Shown: positions 8,312-15,165, numbered from the stretch's first letter. The stretch is 19,145 nucleotides of DNA from an uncultured Eubacteriales bacterium (GCA_949096025.1 CARXKP010000020.1:1-19145); one strand, 5' to 3'. A program made the numbers and translations. Notes: a model not told the origin generated them from the sequence alone.

Positions 8312-9610
8312 CTAAGGTACCAATCTACTTGGACCACGAAATACAAATATACTTTCTTTTATGCTTACTAAGTCAAGAAGTTTAGATATAAATCTATCAA
8401 TACCAAAACCAATACCACCGTGTGGTGGGCAACCATATTTAAAGAACTCTAAATATCCTGCCATTTTCTCGCTATCAATACCCTTCTCTTCAATTTGGGC
8501 TTTGAGTTTATCATAACGATGTTCTCTCATCGCACCGCTGTTTAACTCCCAACCACGATACAATAGGTCAAGCGACATACTTTCATATTCATCACTTTTT
8601 CTACTATAAAACGCTCTTGCCTCTGCTGGATAATCTGTAATAAATACAAGTTCGCTTCCAAGATAATCTCTTGAATATTCGCAAATAAGTTTTTCAGCAT
8701 CTGGGTCAAGGTCTAGTTGTTTTGCTTCAGGAGTTTCAACACCATAAACTTCTTTAAAAATCTTAAATACATCACAGAGTTTTATTCTAGGAATTTTATC
8801 TTGAGGAAGTTTAACTTCCACTCCAAACACCTCTTTTATTTTAACACCATATTTTTCTTTAAGCTTTTGAAGAACATAAATTATCCATCCCTCTTCAAAG
8901 TCCATAATATCGTGATGAGAAGTAATGTTTGCAATTTCAAAGTCAACGCAAGTGCTTTCTGCTGTATGACGAGGCGTAAAAGACTTTTCTGCTCTATAAT
9001 AAGGTCCTATTTCAAACACCTTTTCAAAGCCTGCTGCCATAGCCATTTGTTTATAAAATTGTGGGCTTTGTGTAAGATATGCTTTTTGACCATAATAATC
9101 AAGTCCAAACACCTCTGCTCCACCTTCGCTACATTGACCGCTAATTTTTGGAGTGTGAATTTCGATGAATCCTTTCTCTATAAAATATTCTCTCATTATG
9201 TGTTCAACATAAGTTCTAATTTCAAATATCAATCTTTTCTTTTCATCTCTAAGATCAAGCCAACGATAGTCCATTTTAAGTTCACTGCTACTTTCGCTAT
9301 CTATTGGCATACTTTGAGCAATACTTTCAATTATAATTTCAGAAGGTACAATTTCTATTTTGTGAGGTCTTACTTGTTCGGCAGACACTGCTTTACCTTT
9401 AATTCTTACAAAACTTCCCTTTGTAAAAGAAGCAATGCTTTCATCAAATTCCTTACATTTACCCTTTTCAATGGCAACCTGTACAGATCCAGATCTATCC
9501 TTAACTACAATAAATGCCATTGTTTTTTGTTCTCTTATTGTTTCAATAAAACCATAAATTTCACATTGTTCTTCGGCTTTTATATCAATAATATCTTTTT
9601 TCATAATCAT
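8312..9610 (-). CDS. aspS: Archaeal-type aspartyl-tRNA synthetase, probably non-discriminating
   Basis: A class II synthetase of 432 residues. It has an N-terminal OB-fold anticodon domain (about 15-100; IYGFIETIREQ...FIVVKDRSGSVQVAI), then the catalytic domain with motif 1 near the ELKMDYRWLDLR segment, motif 2 (GPYYRAEKSFTPRHTAEST) and motif 3 (GIGFGIDRF). The C-terminus reads FRGPSRLVP. It lacks the GAD insertion that makes normal bacterial AspRS about 590 residues, so it is the archaeal/eukaryotic-type form (AspRS2 of Clostridium and Deinococcus). Its place in a gatCAB operon implies it charges both tRNA-Asp and tRNA-Asn with Asp. Two in-frame ATGs lie at 9610 and 9604; the second has the better distance from AAGGA. 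Expression is probably set by the Asn leader upstream. AsnRS is an alternative from the fold alone, but the context argues against it. Confidence 0.9.
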   Translation of the reverse strand: MIMKKDIIDIKAEEQCEIYGFIETIREQKTMAFIVVKDRSGSVQVAIEKGKCKEFDESIASFTKGSFVRIKGKAVSAEQVRPHKIEIVPSEIIIESIAQSMPIDSESSSELKMDYRWLDLRDEKKRLIFEIRTYVEHIMREYFIEKGFIEIHTPKISGQCSEGGAEVFGLDYYGQKAYLTQSPQFYKQMAMAAGFEKVFEIGPYYRAEKSFTPRHTAESTCVDFEIANITSHHDIMDFEEGWIIYVLQKLKEKYGVKIKEVFGVEVKLPQDKIPRIKLCDVFKIFKEVYGVETPEAKQLDLDPDAEKLICEYSRDYLGSELVFITDYPAEARAFYSRKSDEYESMSLDLLYRGWELNSGAMREHRYDKLKAQIEEKGIDSEKMAGYLEFFKYGCPPHGGIGFGIDRFISKLLDLVSIKESIFVFRGPSRLVP

Positions 9611-9690
9611 ATTTCCTTTTATTTTAATATTTTTTTAAGTTTTTGTCTATTTTTTAATCTTTTTATTTCTTTTTTATTAAAAATTAATTA
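9611..9690 (-). other. A/U-rich untranslated stretch before aspS
   Basis: This 80-nt segment between the second small ORF and the aspS start is almost entirely A and T. It has no stem containing GC pairs. It ends in AAAAGGAAAT, the aspS ribosome site. It looks like an unstructured standby region. No T-box or other riboswitch consensus is visible. Confidence 0.5.
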
Positions 9691-9735
9691 CTATCGCCCC
9701 AAATGGGCATTAATTTTAACCGCAAGAATAATCAT
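9691..9735 (-). CDS. Second small ORF in the aspS leader (14 codons)
   Basis: An ATG at 9735 has a textbook GGAGG site 5 nt upstream and opens MIILAVKINAHLGR, then TAG. It lies between the attenuator hairpin and aspS, so it would be translated only on read-through transcripts. The bases around its start (AGGAAA, then ATGATTAT) resemble those at the aspS start, so it may be a relic of a start-site duplication. It has one Asn codon and no terminator after it. It may feed ribosomes into the operon or mean nothing. Translation is unproven. Confidence 0.35.
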   Translation of the reverse strand: MIILAVKINAHLGR

Positions 9736-9800
9736 TCTTTCCTCCAAACAATTTTTATTTTTAATATAACTTTTCAAATTTACTTTTTATTAACTTCATT

Positions 9801-9827
9801 AAAAAACGGAGTAGTTTCCTACTCCGT
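9801..9827 (-). terminator. Attenuator terminator of the aspS-gatCAB leader
   Basis: On the minus strand, ACGGAGTAG (9827-9819), a GAAA loop of GNRA type and CTACTCCGT (9814-9806) form a perfect 9-bp stem followed by U5-6. It is the strongest intrinsic terminator in the leader. It lies 21 nt after the leader-peptide stop and about 190 nt before aspS, so it would end transcription before the operon. Confidence 0.9.
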
Positions 9828-9870
9828 CATATTTATTAAATCTATTTTTTAATAACCAACGAAAAAGGAA
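9816..9870 (-). promoter_or_regulatory. Predicted antiterminator pairing of the leader
   Basis: The segment TTCCTTTTTCGT (9870-9859, within leader codons 22-26) can pair with ACGGAGTAGGAA (9827-9816), which is the 5' arm and loop of the terminator. Eleven of 12 positions pair, two as G-U, with one mismatch. The two structures exclude each other. A ribosome at the leader stop codon would cover the upstream strand. A ribosome stalled in the Asn run would leave it free. Confidence 0.7.
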
Positions 9871-9935
9871 CCCATTAATTTAAATGCGTTATTATTGTTG
9901 TTATTATTGTTGTTAATTAAAACAATTCGAAACAT
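9849..9935 (-). CDS. Asn-rich leader peptide of the aspS-gatCAB operon
   Basis: A 28-codon ORF: MFRIVLI, nine consecutive Asn codons (residues 8-16, alternating pairs of AAC and AAT), then AFKLMGSFFVGY and TAA. The ATG has AAGGAG 6 nt upstream and lies about 20 nt after the predicted transcription start. A strong terminator hairpin follows the stop, and its 5' arm can pair with codons 22-26. This is the standard layout of an attenuation leader peptide such as those of trp or his operons. The runs of AAC and AAU are read by the same tRNA-Asn, so the ribosome would stall when Asn-tRNA is scarce and allow read-through into aspS-gatCAB, which makes Asn-tRNA. The sequence features are seen directly; the mechanism is inferred. 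Confidence 0.85.
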   Translation of the reverse strand: MFRIVLINNNNNNNNNAFKLMGSFFVGY

Positions 9936-9958
9936 AACTTTCTCCTTTTTCCTGTTTA

Positions 9959-9988
9959 AGTGTAGCACAACTAAGTATAACAAGTCAA
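9959..9988 (-). promoter_or_regulatory. Promoter of the aspS-gatCAB operon
   Basis: On the minus strand, TTGACT (9988-9983), an 18-nt spacer and TACACT (9964-9959) with an extended TG before the -10. The start would fall near 9952, giving a 5' end of under 20 nt before the leader-peptide ATG. Confidence 0.7.
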
Positions 9989-10015
9989 TATTATTTTTAA
10001 AAATTTTTTCAAATT

Positions 10016-10627
10016 TTATTCATCAAAGTCAAATTCAAGCCAATCCCCATCAACAAGACGAGTTATAACCATTTTATTCTCTTCTTCATACTTTGTTGCA
10101 TTTTCCTTTAGTTGCTCACTTACCTTGTTCCAATGAGGAAAGATATTTACATCAAAAAGACCAAATCCCTTATATGAAGAAAGAATTGCATCCCATTTTG
10201 GTTTTTCGCCTCTTTTTATATCATATATCCACTTAAGATCTTTTCCAAAAATCATAGAACCAGCACTTTCGCCAAATATAATTCCACCATTTTTTACATA
10301 AGTTTTTATTATTTCTGATGCATTAGAATTGTTTGCAAGCTCTATCAGTGGAGTAACATCTCCACCTAATAAATATATTACATCATAGTTATTAATCTCA
10401 TCAAGGTTATCTTTTGTTAAAGTTAACACCTCAACTTTTTCTGCTATTAAAGAAAAGTCATTTATGACAATCCCTTTTCCCTTTAAATTACTTCCAGTAG
10501 TTGTTGCATTATCAACAATTAAGACTTTTTTGCCTCCACTTGATCCCTCAATGATTTTATCCAATTTTTCTCCCCGTTGCCCCTCTATATAGCCACCAGA
10601 TGTTAAATATATTTTTCCACTCATCAT
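10016..10627 (-). CDS. Peptidase S51 (peptidase E-like) protein
   Basis: A 203-residue protein with the class I glutamine-amidotransferase-like fold of family S51. The nucleophile is Ser121 in GGIIFGESAGSMIFG, preceded by YLLGGDVTPL; His165 (NIFPHWNKV) is the likely catalytic partner. Peptidase E cleaves Asp-X dipeptides, while related members act on cyanophycin, so the substrate is open. Two adjacent ATGs lie at 10627 and 10624. AAGGAG is only 2 nt from the first and 5 nt from the second, so the second is the more likely start. It follows the TIM-barrel gene by 6 nt, with the ribosome site overlapping that stop codon, so the two are co-transcribed. A possible link to aspartyl or asparaginyl peptides near an Asn operon is only speculative. 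Confidence 0.85.
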   Translation of the reverse strand: MMSGKIYLTSGGYIEGQRGEKLDKIIEGSSGGKKVLIVDNATTTGSNLKGKGIVINDFSLIAEKVEVLTLTKDNLDEINNYDVIYLLGGDVTPLIELANNSNASEIIKTYVKNGGIIFGESAGSMIFGKDLKWIYDIKRGEKPKWDAILSSYKGFGLFDVNIFPHWNKVSEQLKENATKYEEENKMVITRLVDGDWLEFDFDE

Positions 10628-10633
10628 TTCTCC

Positions 10634-11419
10634 TTAATTATCAAGCATCTCGCGAATAACCTTTCCACGAGAGAAACTTTCTTTATAAAACTTTTTGACA
10701 TCCTCTTTTAAATAATCATATCTATAACAACTTTCAAGAGTTACAGGCCCAGTATAGCCATATTCTTTAAGCTTGTCCATTGTTTTTTCCCAATTAAGAG
10801 TTCCGTCAAATGGTAGAAGATGCTGATCATCACTACCATCATTATCGTGAAGATGAACAGCCCAAATTCTCCCTCTAAATCTTTCCCAATCAAGTTCATC
10901 TTTGAAATGACAATGATAATGACCACTGTCAAAACAAAATCCTAAATTTTTATTTGTTATTCTATCAAAAACATACTCAAGATAGCCCCGCTTTCTAGTA
11001 TTCTCAATAGCAATTCTTATTCCAAGTTTTTCGGCATAATCTACTATTCTTTGAAATCTTTTTACTCCAAGTTCATTAGGTTGTGGTGGCTCTTTTTTAG
11101 AAGACAAATGCATAACAACAAGGTCAATTCCATTTTCTTTACATTCATCTAAATTTTTTATATATTCTTCAGTAACCCTTTCTCCAACCTCGCCCTCAAG
11201 CCAAATGTCGTTAATATGTGAATATCCTAAGTGAGCAAATACTATTTCAAGCCCTTGCTTTCGACAATAGTCAAGCCTCTCTTGTTGCGAAGGTGTCCAA
11301 TCTTTATCATACCATTGGATAAAGACCCCATCAAAACCCGCCTCATTAATTGCATCAATAGTTTGATAAGCATCAACAGTTTCATTTCCAGATTGTACAC
11401 ATTGGGAAATTTTTCTCAT
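10634..11419 (-). CDS. Sugar phosphate isomerase/epimerase family protein (AP endonuclease 2-like TIM barrel)
   Basis: A 261-residue xylose-isomerase-like TIM barrel. Metal-ligand positions are present in order: Glu in RIAIENT, Asp and His in GFCFDSGHYHCH, His in WAVHLHDNDG and a final Glu in GPVTLESCY. No signal peptide is visible. The family covers many epimerases and isomerases (for example tagatose or inositol catabolism), and the substrate cannot be assigned. The ATG is preceded by AGGAGGAG about 9 nt away. Upstream is only the murC terminator and no clear promoter box. It forms a two-gene unit with the S51 peptidase. Confidence 0.82.
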   Translation of the reverse strand: MRKISQCVQSGNETVDAYQTIDAINEAGFDGVFIQWYDKDWTPSQQERLDYCRKQGLEIVFAHLGYSHINDIWLEGEVGERVTEEYIKNLDECKENGIDLVVMHLSSKKEPPQPNELGVKRFQRIVDYAEKLGIRIAIENTRKRGYLEYVFDRITNKNLGFCFDSGHYHCHFKDELDWERFRGRIWAVHLHDNDGSDDQHLLPFDGTLNWEKTMDKLKEYGYTGPVTLESCYRYDYLKEDVKKFYKESFSRGKVIREMLDN

Positions 11420-11453
11420 AAGTATAAACTCCTCCTATTAATAATTTTAACAC

Positions 11454-11479
11454 AAAAAAGGTGGATTTGTCCACCTTTT
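11454..11479 (-). terminator. Terminator of murC
   Basis: A perfect 10-bp stem (AAAAGGTGGA / TCCACCTTTT) with a 4-nt loop, followed on the minus strand by a T-run. It starts 38 nt beyond the murC stop codon and separates it from the TIM-barrel gene. Confidence 0.88.
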
Positions 11480-11516
11480 ATCTATATAAGAAATTATATT
11501 TTTATCCTATTATTTT

Positions 11517-12866
11517 CTATCTTAGCCTATGTGCAAGTTTTTCTATATCACCTGCACCAAGCAATGCAATTACTGTTGTTTGGTCGTATAACTTGATAAT
11601 TTCACTTTTACAACTTGAAAATGATGAAAAATAACGACTTTTTATGTTGTTTTCATTTAATTTATCTGACAATACTTTTGAAGTAATACCTTTTATAGGT
11701 TTTTCCCTTGCTGGATAAATAGGCAATAACCAAACTTCATCACACGAATTAAAACACTTTAAAAATTGATTAAATAAATCTCTTGTTCGACTAAATGTAT
11801 GAGGCTGAAAAACCGCTATCATCTTACCTTTATTTGCAATCTTCTTATATGTAGCAAGTGTAGCTTCAATCTCTGTTGGATGATGCGCATAGTCGTGAAT
11901 TATTAAATGCTCATTCTCTTCCTTTATAATTTCATTGCGTCTTTCAATGCCTTTAAAATTTTCAATTCCATTTTTAATTGTTTCAGCATTTATTCCTAAA
12001 AATATAGCAACTCCAGCGGAAGCCAAAGTATTATAAATATTATGTCTTCCAAAGCAAGGTAATTTTATATTGCATAAAAAATTATTTTTATAATATAAAT
12101 CGAAACAATATTTTCCATTTTGATATTCTAGAATATTCTTTCCCTGGACATCTGCCCCATCGTTAAACCCAAATGAAATAGCATTACTTGGAATTTGTAA
12201 TCTTTCATCTTTTTCATCATAATTATAGATTATTATGCCATTTTCTTTTGTATTTTGAATAAATTTATTAAAAGATTTAAAAATATTGTCTAAATTCTTA
12301 AAATAATCCAAATGATCTTCTTGAACATTTAATACTACTGATACCAAACTATTTAATTCTAAAAAACTATCTTTATACTCACAGGCCTCGGTAATAAAAT
12401 AATCGCTTTTCCCTATTTGCAGATTAGAATTTATATTATTTAATATTCCGCCAATATGTATTGTTGGTGATAACTCTGCTTCTAAAAGCACAGAAGAAAT
12501 CATACCCGTTGCAGTTGTTTTCCCGTGTGAACCGGCGACAGATATTAACTTTTTATCATTTGCTATTTCTCCAAGAACTTCTGCCCTAGAAAATATTTTT
12601 TTATTTAACGCCCTAGCAAGCACCACGTCACTATTATTTTCTGGAATTGCACCTGTTACGATAATAGCATCGCATTTATATACAAAATCAGGAGCATTGC
12701 CTATTTTAACTTCTATTTTTTCGGATTTTAAATTTTTGATTAATTTTGAATTCACTTCATCAGAGCCATAAATTTTATAGCCTTTATCCTTCAAAAGTAA
12801 TGCTATAGCAGATAAACTTATACCGCCTATTCCTATTATGTAAAATGATTTAATATTTGTAAACAT
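11517..12866 (-). CDS. murC: UDP-N-acetylmuramate--L-alanine ligase
   Basis: A 449-residue Mur ligase that adds L-Ala to UDP-MurNAc in the cytoplasm. It has an N-terminal Rossmann nucleotide site (IIGIGGISLSA, residues 10-20), the ATP P-loop GSHGKTT (112-118), NVQEDHLDYF, the central GRHNIYN and the C-terminal AHHPTEIEATL and FQPHTFSRT. The length is normal and there are no frameshifts. It is transcribed away from murB across a 65-bp gap. There is no ribosome site before the ATG; a TATAAC box ends 5 nt upstream, so the mRNA may be leaderless. A strong terminator follows. Confidence 0.95.
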   Translation of the reverse strand: MFTNIKSFYIIGIGGISLSAIALLLKDKGYKIYGSDEVNSKLIKNLKSEKIEVKIGNAPDFVYKCDAIIVTGAIPENNSDVVLARALNKKIFSRAEVLGEIANDKKLISVAGSHGKTTATGMISSVLLEAELSPTIHIGGILNNINSNLQIGKSDYFITEACEYKDSFLELNSLVSVVLNVQEDHLDYFKNLDNIFKSFNKFIQNTKENGIIIYNYDEKDERLQIPSNAISFGFNDGADVQGKNILEYQNGKYCFDLYYKNNFLCNIKLPCFGRHNIYNTLASAGVAIFLGINAETIKNGIENFKGIERRNEIIKEENEHLIIHDYAHHPTEIEATLATYKKIANKGKMIAVFQPHTFSRTRDLFNQFLKCFNSCDEVWLLPIYPAREKPIKGITSKVLSDKLNENNIKSRYFSSFSSCKSEIIKLYDQTTVIALLGAGDIEKLAHRLR

Positions 12867-12871
12867 ATTAC

Positions 12872-12924
12872 GTTATATGAAAATTCTAATAAAAATTTAA
12901 CAAAATTACATTTATATACATAAA
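12872..12924. promoter_or_regulatory. Divergent murC/murB promoter region
   Basis: The gap is only 65 bp and very AT-rich. For murC (minus), TTAAAT (12900-12895), a 17-nt spacer and TATAAC (12877-12872). For murB (plus), TTTAAC (12896-12901), a 17-nt spacer and CATAAA (12919-12924). The two -35 boxes share the same bases, and each predicted start falls on or next to its start codon. The boxes are poor matches, so this is tentative. Confidence 0.35.
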
Positions 12925-12931
12925 TTATTAT

Positions 12932-13795
12932 ATGATATCTTTAAATAAAATTGAGTTTGTTCAAAATGAAGAAATTAAAAATCTTACTACCTACAAAACA
13001 AAGGGATGTGTTCTCGGAGCATTTTATCCTAAAACTGAAAGGGAATTTATTTATATATATTCCTTTTTAAAATCTGGAAATCAACCTTTTATAGTTGTTG
13101 GTAATGGAAGTAATTTTTTAATTTCAGACACAGCAAAGATATTTGTTGTTTCAACAAAAAAGTTAAATAACTATATTATAATTAAAAATAATAAACTTTA
13201 TGTTTCTTCTTCAACTATGCTTTCAGCAGTTTATAGCAAAACAATGAATAGAAACCTATCCGGCTTTGAAGCACTGGCAACAATTCCTGCAACTATTGGT
13301 GGAGCAATAAAAAACAATGCCTCTGCTTTTAATCAAACAATATTTGATAATCTTGAATATATAAAAGTGTTCGATGGTAAAAAGAGTAGAAAAATTTATA
13401 AAGACAAAATTGAATATGCTTATCATAAAACAAATATAACTAACTGTATAATTTTATCAGCGAAATTCAATTTAAAAGGCGAAAACAAATATGTTTTACA
13501 TACTAAGTTTTTAAATTATCAAAAAACAAGATTAAATAAACAACCTAAAAAATTTTCTTGTGGAAGTATCTTTCAAAATCCTGAAAATCAATTTGCTGGA
13601 GAACTAATTGAAAAATGCGGGTTAAAGGGATTAACTCAAAATGATGCTCAAATTTCAGACATTCACGCAAATTTTATTATCAATAATGGAAATGCTAGGT
13701 TTGAGGATATTATTTATTTGATCAACCTTTGTAAAGAAAAAGTATTCAATAAGTTTAAAATTAAATTAGAAGAAGAAGTTGAGATAATTAAATAA
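12932..13795 (+). CDS. murB: UDP-N-acetylenolpyruvoylglucosamine reductase (divergent)
   Basis: A 287-residue FAD enzyme that reduces UDP-GlcNAc-enolpyruvate to UDP-MurNAc. It has the FAD-domain signature (VVGNGSNFLISD), ATIPATIGGAIKNNASAF, the catalytic Ser212 in CGSIFQNP and a C-terminal HANFIINNGNARFED and LEEEVE. It is more divergent than its neighbours: the usual GIPGT is TIPAT, and the YRxS motif carrying the conserved active-site Arg reads YHKT (Y164, H165). It is the only plus-strand gene in the window. No ribosome site precedes the ATG. It ends against era, with a shared terminator. The gene is intact, so it is probably functional, but another copy elsewhere in the genome cannot be excluded. 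Confidence 0.9.
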   Translation: MISLNKIEFVQNEEIKNLTTYKTKGCVLGAFYPKTEREFIYIYSFLKSGNQPFIVVGNGSNFLISDTAKIFVVSTKKLNNYIIIKNNKLYVSSSTMLSAVYSKTMNRNLSGFEALATIPATIGGAIKNNASAFNQTIFDNLEYIKVFDGKKSRKIYKDKIEYAYHKTNITNCIILSAKFNLKGENKYVLHTKFLNYQKTRLNKQPKKFSCGSIFQNPENQFAGELIEKCGLKGLTQNDAQISDIHANFIINNGNARFEDIIYLINLCKEKVFNKFKIKLEEEVEIIK

Positions 13796-13841
13796 AAAAT
13801 TAACAAATTATTAATTAAACACCTAAAAAACAGTAAAAATA

Positions 13842-13872
13842 AAAAAATCTAGTTTAATATCCTAGATTTTTT
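13842..13872. terminator. Bidirectional terminator between murB and era
   Basis: A perfect 11-bp inverted repeat (AAAAAATCTAG / CTAGATTTTTT) with a 9-nt loop. It has a T-run past the stem on both strands, so it suits both convergent genes. One arm lies in the last codons of era, and the era stop codon sits in the loop. Confidence 0.85.
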
Positions 13873-14690
13873 ATTTTTTGAGGTTTATTTCTCCAGTCCT
13901 TTTCCACTTTAACAAATAGTTTAAGCATAATCTTTTTACCAAGAAGATCCTCAGCAAACCTGCGGACATTTACCCCTATTTTTTTTAATAGATTTCCGCC
14001 TTTACCGATTATAATACCTTTATGGCTTTCTTGCTCACATACTATATCTGCATCAATAAAGACTATATCTTCTCTTTCATCAAATCTTATTATTTCTACA
14101 GCAACTCCGTGTGGAATCTCTCTTTCTAAATTATTTAAAGCATTTTCTCTTATCTCTTCAGCAATAATAAACTTAACACTTTTATCAGTATAGTAATCTG
14201 GTGGATAAACATAAAATGGTTTTTCGTGAGCACTTAAATATCCTTTAATTACTTCAATGAGTCGTTCAAGATTATCCCCTGTAATAGAAGAAACCTCTAA
14301 ATCACTTTCAAAAGACTTTTGACCCTTTAAGTCGGTTTTTGTTCTTACAACAAGTTTATCACAGTTAATATGCTCTATATATGATAATTCTTCCTCATCC
14401 GGAATAGTAGTTCCGTCAATAAGGTATAGTACCAAATCAACACCCGCAAGAGCTGTCCTTACATTTTTCATCATAGTTGAGTCAAGTGAGTTCTTACTAT
14501 GATGTACACCTGGGGTATCAACAAAGATTATTTGGCAGTCTTCACGATTGTAAATGCCCAGTATATTATCTCTTGTAGTCTGTGGCTTTCTTGAAACAAT
14601 AGCAACCTTCTCTCCTATTAACGCATTTACTAAACTACTCTTTCCTGCATTAGGTTTTCCAATTAGTGCAACATATCCCGTATAAAACAT
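13854..14690 (-). CDS. era: GTPase Era
   Basis: A 278-residue GTPase that binds 16S rRNA and helps 30S assembly. G1 is GKPNAGKS (11-18), the switch I threonines are in QTTRDN (38-39), G3 is DTPG (58-61), G4 is TKTD (117-120) and G5 lies in SSITG (134-138). The KH RNA-binding domain follows, with its GKGG loop at 229-232. It starts 1 nt after the ybeY stop, so the two are translationally linked. Its 3' end forms part of the terminator hairpin. It is slightly shorter than the usual ~300 residues. Confidence 0.96.
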   Translation of the reverse strand: MFYTGYVALIGKPNAGKSSLVNALIGEKVAIVSRKPQTTRDNILGIYNREDCQIIFVDTPGVHHSKNSLDSTMMKNVRTALAGVDLVLYLIDGTTIPDEEELSYIEHINCDKLVVRTKTDLKGQKSFESDLEVSSITGDNLERLIEVIKGYLSAHEKPFYVYPPDYYTDKSVKFIIAEEIRENALNNLEREIPHGVAVEIIRFDEREDIVFIDADIVCEQESHKGIIIGKGGNLLKKIGVNVRRFAEDLLGKKIMLKLFVKVEKDWRNKPQKIKNLGY

Positions 14691-14691
14691 T

Positions 14692-15165
14692 TTAATCCCT
14701 CTTTAACTCCATTTCATTAAGTACTCTTTCGCTAGTTTCCATCATAACTTTTTCATCTTCACTTTCGATATGGTCATAACCTAAAATATGAAGAAATCCG
14801 TGAAGTGCTAAAAATCCAATTTCTCTTTTTTTGCTATGACCATACTGCTTTGCCTGCTTTTTAGCAATTTTAGGACATATTACTATATCTCCTAAATAAA
14901 GAGAACCATCAGGGGCATATTCCTCTTTAAAATCCTTTACTGATTGAGGATAAACTATATCAAGCATTGGAAAAGAAAGAACATCTGTTTCTCGGTCAAC
15001 TTTTCGATAAAGATTATTTAGTTCCTTAATTCTATTTTTTTTTGCAAATGCTACTGTAACAACAATACGCTCTTCATTGTTATCTGTTACTTCTAATGCC
15101 TTTTCAAAAGTATTTCTTATGATTTTCCTATATTTATGGCCTATCCCCTCAAAGTTGATCTCCAT
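14692..15165 (-). CDS. ybeY: Endoribonuclease YbeY (16S rRNA maturation)
   Basis: A 157-residue single-strand RNase for 16S 3'-end processing and ribosome quality control. The zinc site HGFLHILGYDH gives His122, His126 and His132, and the family segment RETDVLSFP is present. The ATG is preceded by AGGAGGAG and lies inside the 3' end of yqfD (17-nt overlap). It is directly followed by era, its usual functional partner. Confidence 0.95.
   Translation of the reverse strand: MEINFEGIGHKYRKIIRNTFEKALEVTDNNEERIVVTVAFAKKNRIKELNNLYRKVDRETDVLSFPMLDIVYPQSVKDFKEEYAPDGSLYLGDIVICPKIAKKQAKQYGHSKKREIGFLALHGFLHILGYDHIESEDEKVMMETSERVLNEMELKRD

Noticed and set aside
8717..9769. Plus-strand ORF of 350 codons
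   Set aside because: It lies antisense to aspS and its leader, is full of Phe/Asn/Ser/Cys from AT-rich reverse sequence, has no family motif, and aspS is certain.
9888..9914. AAT/AAC run as a plain microsatellite
   Set aside because: It mixes two codons, lies in frame in an ORF with a ribosome site and stop, and is followed by a matched terminator/antiterminator. Chance low complexity does not explain the set.
9611..10015. T-box riboswitch expected before a tRNA-charging operon
   Set aside because: No T-box sequence, specifier-stem layout or AGGGTGG-like motif can be seen; the leader-peptide layout explains the region.
9989..10015. Terminator after the S51 peptidase
   Set aside because: Only an A-T stem of about six pairs is present, and it merges with the aspS leader promoter; not supportable as a terminator.
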